Positions 24,805 to 33,744 of a DNA stretch of 64,000 nucleotides are shown here, piece by piece. Each line of letters begins with the position of its first letter. Positions within the stretch are counted from its first letter, which is position 1. The stretch spans positions 1 to 64,000 of the forward strand of contig CAZIJH010000003.1 of the NCBI GenBank assembly GCA_964539655.1, written 5' to 3'. Source of the stretch: CAZIJH01 sp964539655. Lineage in GTDB: Archaea; Aenigmatarchaeota; Aenigmatarchaeia; CG10238-14; SCSR01. The notes beneath the pieces were generated by a model. That model saw nothing but the letters and a program-made list of their open reading frames with translations. It had not been told where the DNA came from and made no database searches. The translations under genes were made by a program, and so were the position numbers.

Positions 24805-25836
24805 CTACAAATCGTTTGCGGCCTTCAGCACGGCATCTCTGCCGTATGTTTTGATCAAAGAATACACAGTAGCGACTGCATGTGCTGGGACCCACGGTCC
24901 CGGGTTCGTTCCGTTGAATTCGAAATCCCTGTATCCTACCATGCCAGGATAGTTTGCGTCCTTGTATCCGCCGATTACGGTCTCGGGATTGAACGGAACT
25001 GAAAACATTCTCAATGATTCGTACTTGCTTTTCTTTTGCGTGCTCAAAATCTCGTTGACTTTCAAGTTTGTCTTGTATTCACCGAAAAGTTCTCCGTGCA
25101 AATCGTCGCACGCTCTTCCGACAACGAACAATTTGAAGTCCTTTGTATCGCAAGGTATTCCGGCCTCTTCCTTGATTTCGCGCTGGATTGTCTTGAACGG
25201 GTTCGGGGCTCCGGCTATTCTGTCTCTTAGCGGATCCATGAAACCCGCGGCAGCTACGCCGTAAAGATCCTGATACACCGCAAGCTTCGAGCTTCGTTGC
25301 ACCATGACAAGGGCGTGATCCGGCTCTCTTATTATTGCCGAGCTCACGCCGATCGGGTTTGCCAGCACGTCATTCGGATAATGAACATCGACGTTGTATT
25401 TTTCTTTTATGCTGGTCGGATTATCGTTGACGTCCTTGAGTATCTTGTCGTTTAGCGCCTTGTTTGTAGCGGCGTATGTGAAAAACGAAACGGGCGAAAC
25501 ATGGATTACCGGCCTCTCTTCCTCTCCCAACGCGGAAAAGTTGTAAAGCCTTACCTGCTGTCCGTCGAAAAACATTTTTCCTGTAAGCTCCGCATCCTTC
25601 TTTTTCTTTTCAACAGTAGCTTTCAGACAGTCCAAAACGTCTTTCGGAAGCCACGAAGAACCTTCAGGATTGTATAACCACTCATTCTTCTCAGCATCGA
25701 ATCTGAGCTCCTTCGGGTCAACAGTGTAATTTACAACAAGATCCTGAACACCCCATCCGCCGTCTTCGTAATTTTCCATGAAGCTGTGAAGGGGAATTCT
25801 CAATTTTCCGAATGTTACTCCTGGGAATCCTGTCAT
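24805..25836 (-). CDS. NUDIX hydrolase with long N-terminal region
   Basis: 343 residues. A NUDIX box ends in REIKEEAGI (about residues 236-244) with the preceding Gly and Glu/Asp positions spread over a longer loop than usual. The first 170 residues are unrecognised. NUDIX enzymes hydrolyse nucleoside diphosphate-linked compounds. It is paired with the IMPase-like gene, so both may act on sugar or nucleotide phosphates. Confidence 0.75.
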   Translation of the reverse strand: MTGFPGVTFGKLRIPLHSFMENYEDGGWGVQDLVVNYTVDPKELRFDAEKNEWLYNPEGSSWLPKDVLDCLKATVEKKKKDAELTGKMFFDGQQVRLYNFSALGEEERPVIHVSPVSFFTYAATNKALNDKILKDVNDNPTSIKEKYNVDVHYPNDVLANPIGVSSAIIREPDHALVMVQRSSKLAVYQDLYGVAAAGFMDPLRDRIAGAPNPFKTIQREIKEEAGIPCDTKDFKLFVVGRACDDLHGELFGEYKTNLKVNEILSTQKKSKYESLRMFSVPFNPETVIGGYKDANYPGMVGYRDFEFNGTNPGPWVPAHAVATVYSLIKTYGRDAVLKAANDL

Positions 25837-25929
25837 AAAACTTTACAAGCAGACGTAAGCATTAATATCCTACCTTTATCCTACCTTATCCGATAATTAT
25901 AAGAACCTGCTCGAATCAAGCAATAATTA

Positions 25930-26739
25930 ATGAAGCAGAAGATATCGATAACGATCGAGGAAAAGATTTTGAAAGGAGTAGACCGCCTCGTGGACGGACT
26001 TGTGATCCGCAACAGGTCCCAGGCCATCGAGCATCTTATACAGAGGATAATCGCTGAGAAGAAGAGCGCGGTTGTTTTCGCCAACGGCCTGCTCACACGC
26101 GTCACGGAAAAGGACTGGTTCAGGGTCGTAGGGAAAATAAACGACGAGCATATTATCGAAAACGTGATACGCGAACTCAGGAAGTACAACTTCAAGGACA
26201 TTTACATGGTGGGCGAAAAGAATCTCAACTCGGAAATTTTCAAGATAGTCGGGAACGGGTCCATGCTCGGGGTCGACATCGAATACATAAACGAAAACGG
26301 GGTTGTCGGTGACAATGAGAGGTTGAAACTTCTTCGCGGAAAAGTAAAGAACACTTTTCTCGTGGTTCCCGGAGAAAACCTGTTCAAAATAAATCTTGAC
26401 GAATTTTTCAAGTTCCACATCACTCACGGCGGGCTGATCACGTTGGCCGTCACGTCCCATCACAATCCTGCCAAGAATTATGGGAACATCAAGCTCGACG
26501 GGATCAAAATTGTCGAATATTACGAGAAGCCAGAAAAGACCAAATCTCACATCGTCAGTTCGGGAATTTTTATGGCCGAGCCGGAACTTCTAGAGTACCC
26601 CGGCAAGTGGCTGCCTTTCGATGTCTACCCGAATCTGGTAAGCAAAAATCTCATGTTCGGATTTCTGTTCTCCGGATACTGGTTCGACATAAATTCGAAA
26701 AAGGATTTTGACGAGGCCCAAAAATATTTCAAAAAGTAG
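25930..26739 (+). CDS. Ribbon-helix-helix domain fused to a degenerate sugar nucleotidyltransferase
   Basis: Residues 1-45 (QKISITIEEKILKGVDRLVD, then NRSQAIEHLIQRI) are a clear RHH DNA-binding domain. Residues 48-269 follow the NTP-transferase fold: VVFANGLLTRVT replaces the usual GGxGTRL signature, with VVPGENLF (LxGDN-like) and a late GYWFDINSKKDF segment. The signature loop is altered, so catalysis is doubtful. It may be a sugar-nucleotide-sensing regulator. Confidence 0.75.
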   Translation: MKQKISITIEEKILKGVDRLVDGLVIRNRSQAIEHLIQRIIAEKKSAVVFANGLLTRVTEKDWFRVVGKINDEHIIENVIRELRKYNFKDIYMVGEKNLNSEIFKIVGNGSMLGVDIEYINENGVVGDNERLKLLRGKVKNTFLVVPGENLFKINLDEFFKFHITHGGLITLAVTSHHNPAKNYGNIKLDGIKIVEYYEKPEKTKSHIVSSGIFMAEPELLEYPGKWLPFDVYPNLVSKNLMFGFLFSGYWFDINSKKDFDEAQKYFKK

Positions 26740-26767
26740 GAGTAAATAGATTTTTGGTTGACACAAA

Positions 26768-28237
26768 TCAGTTAGCAGCTTGGCCGATTGTTTCATTGTT
26801 CATGTTGGGTTTCTTCCTAGACTTCACGATAAAAATTGCGATTATTACGACTGCGAAAATAATTCCGCCCAGCAGGATGTAGTTGGAAGTTATGAACGAG
26901 ACTATGTCGGATCCTTCTTCCGATTTGACAGAACTGATAACGAAAAGTTTGGAAGACTGCTCGGCTTGATCGAAAGTGCCGTCTCCGTTTTCATCAACGC
27001 ATCCAAAATAATTTTTGCTCGACGACGGCGCTGTAAACATCAGGCTGCACCCAGTTCCGGTTACCGAACACGAATTGACGTTTGTCCCGTCGCAGCTGGC
27101 TTCCTTCAGATAGATCGATTTCCCGCCGCAATCTGAAAGTCCTTTGAAGTCTGCGCTGACAACGGAGCCTGTCTGCACAAGATCGAACGACAGTGTCCCG
27201 GTGCAATTCGCAACAACGCATGATTCGCTGCTTTTCTTGCATGTGCTGTTGACCGAGCACCAGCTGCACGAGCTTTGCAGGCCGCATGTTGAACTGTCAG
27301 AATAAGAAGAGCATACCACTTCTGGGGCGGATCCGGAGATCGTCTTCGTCGCGGATTTCAATATCAGCCCGGAACTTTTCACGGTCTTTCCGCTCGCGGC
27401 CGACACTTTTGCAGCAATCACCTCGAAGTAATACGTCTGTCCGTTTGAGGTGCTGTTCGACATCTTGTACGAGAAGACTAAATATTTCGTGGAGTTTGCG
27501 GGTATAATTTGGTTTAACCCGACGACCGCTATGATATCGTCCTTCTCGAACTTCTGCAGGCTGACTATCTTGTCGTCCGTGCCAACTTTCCCGTCCAGAT
27601 CATTGTCCAGATATACGCCGAGAACCGAGACTCCGTCCTTGTCGTTTCCGGTGCCGTACGCCCTGATGTCAAAACTTGAAATCGTCACGTCCTCCTCGCT
27701 GCCGGTGTTTACTTTCATCTGCATCATTGCTATGTTCCCGTTGTCGCCGTAGTTCGTCGAGTGGTCGGAACTTGTGTTTGCGCCGAGCGAGAATGCGATC
27801 GAGGGCGCCGGGATGTCTTTCAATGTAAATCCTGCGGCCGACCCGCTGTCAATGTGGTCTCTCGACGCGTTGTATCGTCCGTCGTTCCCCACGTCGATAA
27901 GTATATCGTAATCGCCGGCTGCTGCTCCAGATACGAGTGCCAATTCTATTTCGATGTGCCCGGAAGTGTTTGTGTTGACGGACCTGTAGCCGAAAAGCCC
28001 GCTGATTTCGGATCCGTCCGTCGGGGCTCCGCCGTCCTTCACGATGTAAATTCTCACTGCGGTGTTGTTGTTCGTCACGTTGTTGTCCGCATAAACGTAC
28101 ACGCTTTCGTTGGTGTAAAATGCGCTCAGATCCGCGCCTGTCGAATTTGCTGAGTAGATTGCGGTCGCATGTGCGATCGAAGAGAGCGAGATTGCAAAAA
28201 TCGAAAACAAAAGGGCAAATGACGCAAGCTTTCGCAT
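26768..28237 (-). CDS. Secreted, membrane-anchored surface protein with PSI-like Cys module
   Basis: 489 residues. Signal peptide (1-24), a Ser/Thr/Asn-rich extracellular region with Ig-like strands, a PSI-like cluster CSSYSDSSTCGLQSSCSWC with further Cys after it (about 310-345), more Cys at 385-415, and one C-terminal membrane helix (about 450-472) with a basic cytoplasmic tail. Likely cell-surface or envelope role. Confidence 0.75.
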   Translation of the reverse strand: MRKLASFALLFSIFAISLSSIAHATAIYSANSTGADLSAFYTNESVYVYADNNVTNNNTAVRIYIVKDGGAPTDGSEISGLFGYRSVNTNTSGHIEIELALVSGAAAGDYDILIDVGNDGRYNASRDHIDSGSAAGFTLKDIPAPSIAFSLGANTSSDHSTNYGDNGNIAMMQMKVNTGSEEDVTISSFDIRAYGTGNDKDGVSVLGVYLDNDLDGKVGTDDKIVSLQKFEKDDIIAVVGLNQIIPANSTKYLVFSYKMSNSTSNGQTYYFEVIAAKVSAASGKTVKSSGLILKSATKTISGSAPEVVCSSYSDSSTCGLQSSCSWCSVNSTCKKSSESCVVANCTGTLSFDLVQTGSVVSADFKGLSDCGGKSIYLKEASCDGTNVNSCSVTGTGCSLMFTAPSSSKNYFGCVDENGDGTFDQAEQSSKLFVISSVKSEEGSDIVSFITSNYILLGGIIFAVVIIAIFIVKSRKKPNMNNETIGQAAN

Positions 28238-28311
28238 ATTATAATTTTGTTGCAGAGGCTTAAACTAGATTCTTTATGTAGCCGAAAATTAAATTTAGAT
28301 AATTGAGTGTC

Positions 28312-28929
28312 ATGAACGAATTTTTCACTTTTGACGAGCGTCTGGAAAATCTTGCGCGCGAGGGAGCGGTCAACGAAGTCAACGGTTTTGTATTTCATGA
28401 CGACAAGAAGTACGGGCTCGCTGCGGAAAGTTTTGCTAGGACGTTGGAAATACTTTTCGACCACATAGATGTGCATGACGTCCGCGAGGCTGCAAGAGAG
28501 AAAGTGATCGTTCTTCAGAAGCATGACGAGATAGAGGAAGATTCTAACTTGGACAAAAAATCGCGTTTGAACGACCCTAGATGGGTGTCGAACGTGCTCC
28601 CTCATGCGCAGGAAGAGGCAAAGCTCCTGAAAATAGATCCCAGATATGCCGACGCAAAAGTGAAATTCTACAGCATGCACGGATCAGGAAATTCCGGATA
28701 CCTGCGCCAAGTTTACCTGATGGACAGATATTTCGCGTTGGCCGTGACTGGCCATCTTGGCACCGAACGTGAGACCGCCCCCATTTATTTGGCGGACATA
28801 GCTTTCCACGATAATCGGACTTTAAACAAATCTAAAGAACATTCCCCTTATGACAAGCAAATGATGTACGAGTGTTACAATATCATCATGATAAATTTGC
28901 TCACCAAAAAGCTGCTGAACAAGCATTAA
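28312..28929 (+). CDS. Hypothetical protein, 205 aa
   Basis: The ATG at 28312 is preferred to TTG at 28303. The protein is soluble, acidic and helical. There is no recognised motif, though many His/Asp residues (FDHIDVHDV, FHDDKK) might bind a metal. It is divergently transcribed from the surface-protein gene, with a 75-bp shared promoter region. Confidence 0.55.
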   Translation: MNEFFTFDERLENLAREGAVNEVNGFVFHDDKKYGLAAESFARTLEILFDHIDVHDVREAAREKVIVLQKHDEIEEDSNLDKKSRLNDPRWVSNVLPHAQEEAKLLKIDPRYADAKVKFYSMHGSGNSGYLRQVYLMDRYFALAVTGHLGTERETAPIYLADIAFHDNRTLNKSKEHSPYDKQMMYECYNIIMINLLTKKLLNKH

Positions 28930-28963
28930 ATTGCGGCAAATTCAAATTTAATATCGAGAACAA

Positions 28964-29518
28964 ATGCTTCCATTCGTGAGCAAACTGCTGATCGCGAAGC
29001 AGCTGAGCTTCGACAAGGGAAAATTGAAGATTTTCGGCAAGAGGGTCGTAATAATACCAATCGAACTTTTCGAGATGATTATCAAGCTGTCGATGAAGAA
29101 CAAGAAATTTGAAAAAGATCTTTATAACGCCATGGAAAATTCTGTTCACCAGTTTTGTATCGATCTCAACAAGAAGCAGCCCTTGAAGAAGGAGGACATG
29201 CTCGAAATTCTGATGAACTTGACTGAGATGAACGGCTATGGTGAAATAAAAATTGTCAAAATAGATTACGAGAAAAAATTTGCGATATTTAATTTCAAGG
29301 GACTGCCTTCGGAAACATTGGTTTTTGAAAAGCTTGACTCGAAAACTGTCGACAATTACTGGGGAGGCATGCTTGCCGGAGGCATGTCATACATATTCGG
29401 AGAGGAAGTCGATGCTATCGAGACGCTGTGTATAGTGACGGGAAAGCAGTTCTGTGAATTTGTGGTCGGAAGCAGAAAATTCCTCAACGAGTACAAGAAA
29501 AAATATAAAATTGTCTAA
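28964..29518 (+). CDS. V4R-domain-like protein
   Basis: 184 residues. The C-terminal half (YWGGMLAGGMSYIFGEEVDA, then TLCIVTGKQFCEFVV) has the pattern of V4R (4-vinyl reductase) domains, small-molecule-binding modules often with Cys residues, here two (CIVTGKQFC). A ligand-sensing or hydrocarbon-binding role is inferred. Confidence 0.6.
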   Translation: MLPFVSKLLIAKQLSFDKGKLKIFGKRVVIIPIELFEMIIKLSMKNKKFEKDLYNAMENSVHQFCIDLNKKQPLKKEDMLEILMNLTEMNGYGEIKIVKIDYEKKFAIFNFKGLPSETLVFEKLDSKTVDNYWGGMLAGGMSYIFGEEVDAIETLCIVTGKQFCEFVVGSRKFLNEYKKKYKIV

Positions 29519-29521
29519 AAA

Positions 29522-29914
29522 TTATTTCAGTTCTTTCAAAGTCTTTATGTCCATTATCTCGTAATATTCTATTTCCTCGCCCTGAATTATTTTGTCTTTC
29601 CTTTCTGACGGAATGTCAAGCTCCACAACTGAAAAATCTTCCATGTCCATTATCTGGGCCTTGTCTCCGACTATCGCGATGACCTGACCTTTCTTTTTTC
29701 CGAGAATCGGAACGCTGACAGCCTCGTGCGAGGGCTTCACTATGCTCCTGTTCACGCCGTCAAGCATGCCAGTCGCGTCAACTCTTACTTTCGCATGTCC
29801 GTGTTTTCCTGAAGTTGACACTGTAATCTTGTTGACAAAGCACGGGACGTCGTCAATAAGCACGAACCCTCCCTCTTTCAGGTGGTTGATTGTTGTCGTT
29901 GTCTTGTCTGCCAT
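29522..29914 (-). CDS. eif5A: Translation factor aIF5A
   Basis: 130 residues: N-terminal SH3-like and C-terminal OB domain. The hypusination loop TSGKHGHAK carries the modifiable lysine K37. It assists ribosomes at proline-rich stalls. Length and motif match the archaeal family. The promoter region is shared with the divergent HAD-type gene at 30032. Confidence 0.95.
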   Translation of the reverse strand: MADKTTTTINHLKEGGFVLIDDVPCFVNKITVSTSGKHGHAKVRVDATGMLDGVNRSIVKPSHEAVSVPILGKKKGQVIAIVGDKAQIMDMEDFSVVELDIPSERKDKIIQGEEIEYYEIMDIKTLKELK

Positions 29915-30031
29915 CAGAACACTTTACAAAAAATTCGTTATTTGAATATATATAATTGTTTTTGATTTTTCTCGCGTCGCAAAGACTTTTTAATTCTTTT
30001 TTCGAATAGTAATTCGTTCGGTGGTTAACAA

Positions 30032-30400
30032 ATGAGAATTTTTCTAATCGACATCGACGGGACAATCTGCGAAAATATTAGGAATGAGGAGGGCGCTGAA
30101 AGAATGAGGCATGCAAAACCATTCGAGGACGCGATCAAAGAATCTAACAAACTTTTTGACGAGGGGCATTATATCTGCTATTTCACCGCGAGAACTGACG
30201 ATCACAAAAAAGTTACGGAAGAATGGATGGACGAGCACGGAGTCAAGCGCAACCAGATAATTTTCAACAAGCCGAGGAAGATCGGGAAGTACGACGAGTA
30301 CCATTTCATTGACGACACTCACGTGAGAGCCACGACGTTCAGGGGAAAGTTCACGAAGTTCGTCAAGAAGAACATGGAGATAGAAACTTTCGAGGACTGA
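30032..30400 (+). CDS. Small HAD-type phosphatase
   Basis: 122 residues. Motif I IDIDGTICEN (residues 6-15), motif II TART (about 53-56), Lys at about 90 and motif IV FIDDTHV (about 94-100). It has no large cap, like archaeal magnesium-dependent or polynucleotide-kinase-like phosphatases. Substrate unknown. Confidence 0.8.
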   Translation: MRIFLIDIDGTICENIRNEEGAERMRHAKPFEDAIKESNKLFDEGHYICYFTARTDDHKKVTEEWMDEHGVKRNQIIFNKPRKIGKYDEYHFIDDTHVRATTFRGKFTKFVKKNMEIETFED

Positions 30401-30403
30401 AAT

Positions 30404-31264
30404 TTATTTGGATCCTGCAAGGATTATCGCGCCGAGAATAAGGATTATCGCGCCGAGAACAGTTTTCCATATCTTGCTCTTGTCCTGGACTTCTTTGAAA
30501 TAAAACACTCCCCACGAGACTGCGAATAAAATTGCCAACTGAGTTAGCGGAAATCCGATCGCCAATCCTATCGAGCTTATCGCGAACAGGCTGCTGATGT
30601 TTCCGATGTTCCAAATAATTCCAGACGACATTCCGTTGACAAAATACCTGTTCTCGGATTTTTTCTTGCTGTTCAAAATCGAGATGATGTAAATCGCGAG
30701 GCCTGCGAAAAATATCCCCAGAGACATTGAAAATATGAAATTGCTCGGTTGCAAATTCGAAAGCCTGAGAGGCATGACGTAGGAACCGAATACCAGTCCG
30801 GCTATGGCTGCAAGCATGATTCCCTTCATTTTGTTTTTTGTCTCGCCAGTTTTGGACGACACGATAAGCGGCATCCCAAGGACCAGCAGTCCTATTCCGA
30901 TTATTGCGGACAGGAAATTTTGTATAGCATCCTGAAACAGCAATGTCCCCCACAGGAAGGAGACTATGACGACACCGGCCATCCATATCGGTGCCGCCCT
31001 CGACAGTCCTGCGAACTCGACCGCCCTCGGCGAAATGGAATTTCCTACCGCCCACATTATTCCAGAAATCAGCCCGAAAATTGTGAAATTGAACGAGAAG
31101 CCGAGCAGGGGTATTGCGATCAATGTCGACAGCAAAATACCGGACGCCATCAGAAGCTGATATCTGTTGACGTCTACTTTTCCGGCCTTTTTGAAAGGTA
31201 CTAGATAGGAACCAAAACATGCGGCAGCCGTAACTGCGAACATCAGTCCCAAAAGTTCGACCAT
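30404..31264 (-). CDS. GRP/EamA-family sugar transporter-like membrane protein
   Basis: 286 residues with about ten hydrophobic helices arranged as two repeats. The opening (AACFGSYLVPFKKAGKVDVN) and GIMWAVGNSIS resemble the GRP (glucose/rhamnose permease, TMEM144-like) branch of the drug/metabolite superfamily. It converges on the HAD gene. Confidence 0.8.
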   Translation of the reverse strand: MVELLGLMFAVTAAACFGSYLVPFKKAGKVDVNRYQLLMASGILLSTLIAIPLLGFSFNFTIFGLISGIMWAVGNSISPRAVEFAGLSRAAPIWMAGVVIVSFLWGTLLFQDAIQNFLSAIIGIGLLVLGMPLIVSSKTGETKNKMKGIMLAAIAGLVFGSYVMPLRLSNLQPSNFIFSMSLGIFFAGLAIYIISILNSKKKSENRYFVNGMSSGIIWNIGNISSLFAISSIGLAIGFPLTQLAILFAVSWGVFYFKEVQDKSKIWKTVLGAIILILGAIILAGSK

Positions 31265-31300
31265 TAACTAAAATTTAAATTAGACCGGATATAATGCTTT

Positions 31301-31504
31301 CTATCTCGTCGCCATCATGATGTCTTCTCTCTTCACGGTCACTCTTTTTGCATGATGAGCTGCCGCCACGGCGTCAATTGAAATTTTGTCCGCGAATTCC
31401 ATCAAAATATTTTTCATTTCTTTCAAGGCTGAAGTAGAGACTCTTTCGCATCCGGCCTTCCTTGCGATCTTTTCAAGCGGAGCGAGCGGGAAATCTTTCA
31501 CCAT
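31301..31504 (-). CDS. Archaeal histone
   Basis: 67 residues, a single histone fold of HMf type: LPLAP-like start (here FPLAPLEKIARKAG), central helix, and the end HAKRVTVKREDIMMATR. It packs DNA as dimers and multimers. Its promoter region has been separated from tfb by the transposon at 31592. Confidence 0.95.
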   Translation of the reverse strand: MVKDFPLAPLEKIARKAGCERVSTSALKEMKNILMEFADKISIDAVAAAHHAKRVTVKREDIMMATR

Positions 31505-31583
31505 TTTTCTCTGAAAATAATTGCAATTCTGCCGATAAATAATTTTTCCGAAATATTTTGACCTTAATCAAGCTCCAAAACCC

Positions 31584-31591
31584 AGAAAAGC
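31584..31591. repeat. Target-site duplication, left
   Basis: AGAAAAGC, directly outside the left terminal inverted repeat and identical to 34607-34614. Eight bp is the duplication size of IS6-family elements. Confidence 0.85.
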
Positions 31592-31683
31592 GGTTCTGTC
31601 AAGGAATCTTATTGATTTAGGCTTAAAATGAGATTTGTCGCATTTTATTGATATTTTTAAATGTCAAATTTCATTAGTTTATT

Positions 31684-31863
31684 ATGGCTTTTAGTAAACC
31701 AGAAGTTCAAATGAAATGTGAGAAGTGTGGTTTCACTTGGGTATCACAAGAACAATTTCCAATTAGTTTAAAGCAACTATATGAACAGAATAAAGTCTGT
31801 CATAAATGTAAGAAGGAAAATATAACAATTCTTTTCAAACCTATAGACACATTTAATTTTTAG
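31684..31863 (+). CDS. Zinc-ribbon protein, 59 aa (transposon cargo)
   Basis: Two Cys pairs, CEKCGF (residues 12-17) and CHKCKK (43-48), make a zinc ribbon. The TATA-like TTTTTAAATG lies upstream inside the element. It overlaps the 3' end of the transposase gene by 11 bp in convergent orientation. It could bind nucleic acid or assist transposition; not tested. Confidence 0.7.
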   Translation: MAFSKPEVQMKCEKCGFTWVSQEQFPISLKQLYEQNKVCHKCKKENITILFKPIDTFNF

Positions 31864-33037
31864 AATTTTCTTTCAAACTATTCCTCAATAAACTTAACCA
31901 TCTGTTTCTCTCCAAGTTTAGATTAATTCCACCCGCTTGTGCAGGCGTCATTCCGAGAGAAGAATGCGGTCTGACGAAGTTATAGTAGACTCTGAATCCG
32001 TCGGCGAAATTCTGCTCTCCGCCTTTGAATCCCCTCATTGTCTTGTCGCGTTCCCTGAACGTCCCGTGAAATCTTTCGACGTCGTTGTTGTTAGCCCTCT
32101 TGTTTCTGATGCTTTCGAGCCTTACATGAGACACGACTGGTTTTCTCCACGATTTGTATTCCTTTACTATGGCGTCCCTGTAAGCCTGCAATCCGTCTGT
32201 TATGACGAATTCGGGCTTGGTTTTTGCAACATCTCTCGCCTTAGCGAATATCTGCCTTGCTTCTGGTATAGTCCTCTCGTCAGTAACATTGTTGGCTATC
32301 AGGAATCTCGTCTCCTCGTCCAAGCAGTTCCACACCCATTTCTGACTTCCTTTCGACTTTATCGCCTGCTCGTCCACATGCCAAGCGTCGCTTACCTTCG
32401 GCGTGAACTGTTTGGTGTATTCGTTCATCGAGTCCGTAAATTTCATAAGCCACCTTCTGACCGTCTCGTGATGTATCTTCATGCCGAAAAACTGGTTCAG
32501 CGTGTCCGTAATCTTCCTCAACGACAGACCTTTGAAATACAAATCGAAGGCAAGCGTGATTATCTTCGGATTCCTTATGTAATTGAATTCGCTGTCCGCA
32601 TAGAAAGTTCTGTTGCAATCCCTGCACCAGAATCTCTGCTTCTTCTCGCTCTTGTTTTTCACTTTGCCGTTTCTAATGATGTTCTCCGAACTGCAGAAAT
32701 GGCATTTATGAATTTCCTGTATGTCATCTGCGAATTCCAGATCAGAATCGTCCAATTTGTTCCGCAATTTCAAGAGAAATTCCACTGAATAAATATGCTT
32801 ACACTTCTGCTTTCGATACAGGAAGTCTGGACATTCGCATGTCCATTCATTTCGCAGGACTACCTTATATTTTTTGTTGCTCGACTGCGACGGGACTAAG
32901 AAAGTCTCTTGGTTGATTGGTTGGGGACTGTCGCCTCTCGCAAGAATCGAATACCCTCTGACTTCCCTGTCAGTAAGCTTTTTATCCTGAAAATCCACTT
33001 TATTAGTAAGTGGATTGTTGTGGTTGTCTAAGACCAT
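31853..33037 (-). CDS. DDE transposase, IS6/IS240-like, with SWIM zinc finger
   Basis: 394 residues. The N-terminal SWIM-type motif is CECPDFLYRKQKCKH. A zinc-ribbon pair (CHFCSS, later CRDC) and an HTH region follow. The catalytic core has HVDEQ (first Asp), ITDGL (second Asp) and NNNDVERFHG (Glu), then RGFKG and the C-terminal YYNFVRPHSSLG. It appears intact and is probably active or recently active. Confidence 0.92.
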   Translation of the reverse strand: MVLDNHNNPLTNKVDFQDKKLTDREVRGYSILARGDSPQPINQETFLVPSQSSNKKYKVVLRNEWTCECPDFLYRKQKCKHIYSVEFLLKLRNKLDDSDLEFADDIQEIHKCHFCSSENIIRNGKVKNKSEKKQRFWCRDCNRTFYADSEFNYIRNPKIITLAFDLYFKGLSLRKITDTLNQFFGMKIHHETVRRWLMKFTDSMNEYTKQFTPKVSDAWHVDEQAIKSKGSQKWVWNCLDEETRFLIANNVTDERTIPEARQIFAKARDVAKTKPEFVITDGLQAYRDAIVKEYKSWRKPVVSHVRLESIRNKRANNNDVERFHGTFRERDKTMRGFKGGEQNFADGFRVYYNFVRPHSSLGMTPAQAGGINLNLERNRWLSLLRNSLKENSKN

Positions 33038-33063
33038 AGCAATCTACCCCATGTTATTTATTT

Positions 33064-33216
33064 CTAAGCTTCTATCGTGACCTCCACGATTTGATTCTTC
33101 CTAAGCCCCATTTTTTTCCTTACAAGAGGGGGAACCGTCACAACAAAAGAATTGCCTGTCTTCCATACTTTTGCCGTAAAGCTTTTTTGGTTGGTTTTGA
33201 TTTCACCATTTGACAT
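33064..33216 (-). CDS. SpoVT/AbrB-type DNA-binding protein, 50 aa (transposon cargo)
   Basis: The product has the swapped-hairpin AbrB/MazE pattern: TAKVWKTGNSFVVTVPPLVR followed by a KKMGLRKNQIVEVTI strand. Start ATG at 33216. Directly upstream is a palindrome with flanking repeats (33214-33261) suited to autorepression. No toxin partner is adjacent. Confidence 0.85.
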   Translation of the reverse strand: MSNGEIKTNQKSFTAKVWKTGNSFVVTVPPLVRKKMGLRKNQIVEVTIEA

Positions 33217-33261
33217 AATAATACATTGTATTTACAAGTATAAATACTACATAATAATACA
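33214..33261. promoter_or_regulatory. Operator region of the AbrB-type gene
   Basis: A palindrome GTATTTACAAGTATAAATAC (33228-33247) is flanked by two copies of CATAATAATACA (33214-33225 and 33250-33261). The palindrome contains the likely TATA element of the minus-strand promoter. Confidence 0.65.
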
Positions 33262-33488
33262 AAATTATTTTTTTGTAAGTATTTTGAAAACAATCTTTAA
33301 AAATTATAGGAAAATCATTTTTATAACAAATCATAGAAAAGATTTATAATGATGCAAAACCTAATGTTATTTAGATTGCGGATGAATAGAGGAATCAACC
33401 TCAATAAAAAATCGTTTTCGTCCAACCAGACGATTTTAAATAGTATGGGGATAATCAATCTATACGCATCGTTTGGAGATGGAAAAAT
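33262..33488. other. AT-rich non-coding stretch inside the transposon
   Basis: No gene is visible. A TATA-like TTTTAAATAG at about 33434-33443 probably serves the gene at 33489. Confidence 0.5.
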
Positions 33489-33734
33489 ATGATAGAAACT
33501 AAAAAGTATGACGACGTCAAATTTGCTTTAGCAGAGAATTTAAAAGGAGAGGCAAAAGAAGCTGCAAAAGCAAAGGGAATAGAAAGTGGATTAGTAGCTG
33601 TAGGTGTAAAATACGGCTCCGCTGGACAATGGACTGTCGAAAAGGTCGATGTGAGTCCGACTGACTTCATACAGAAAAAAGCGGAAGAAGAAGGAATCAA
33701 TCTCAAAGATGCATTTAGCATTAATGACGAGTAA
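33489..33734 (+). CDS. Hypothetical protein, 81 aa (transposon cargo)
   Basis: A small acidic protein with an N-terminal helix rich in Ala/Lys and a beta-hairpin GLVAVGVKYGSAGQWTVEKV. No known family. It lies between the AbrB-type gene and the convergent 208-residue gene. Confidence 0.6.
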   Translation: MIETKKYDDVKFALAENLKGEAKEAAKAKGIESGLVAVGVKYGSAGQWTVEKVDVSPTDFIQKKAEEEGINLKDAFSINDE

Positions 33735-33744
33735 ACAATTACCA

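Noticed and set aside
33064..33216. MazE-type antitoxin with toxin partner
   Set aside because: AbrB-type fold is clear, but neither neighbour resembles MazF or PIN toxins.
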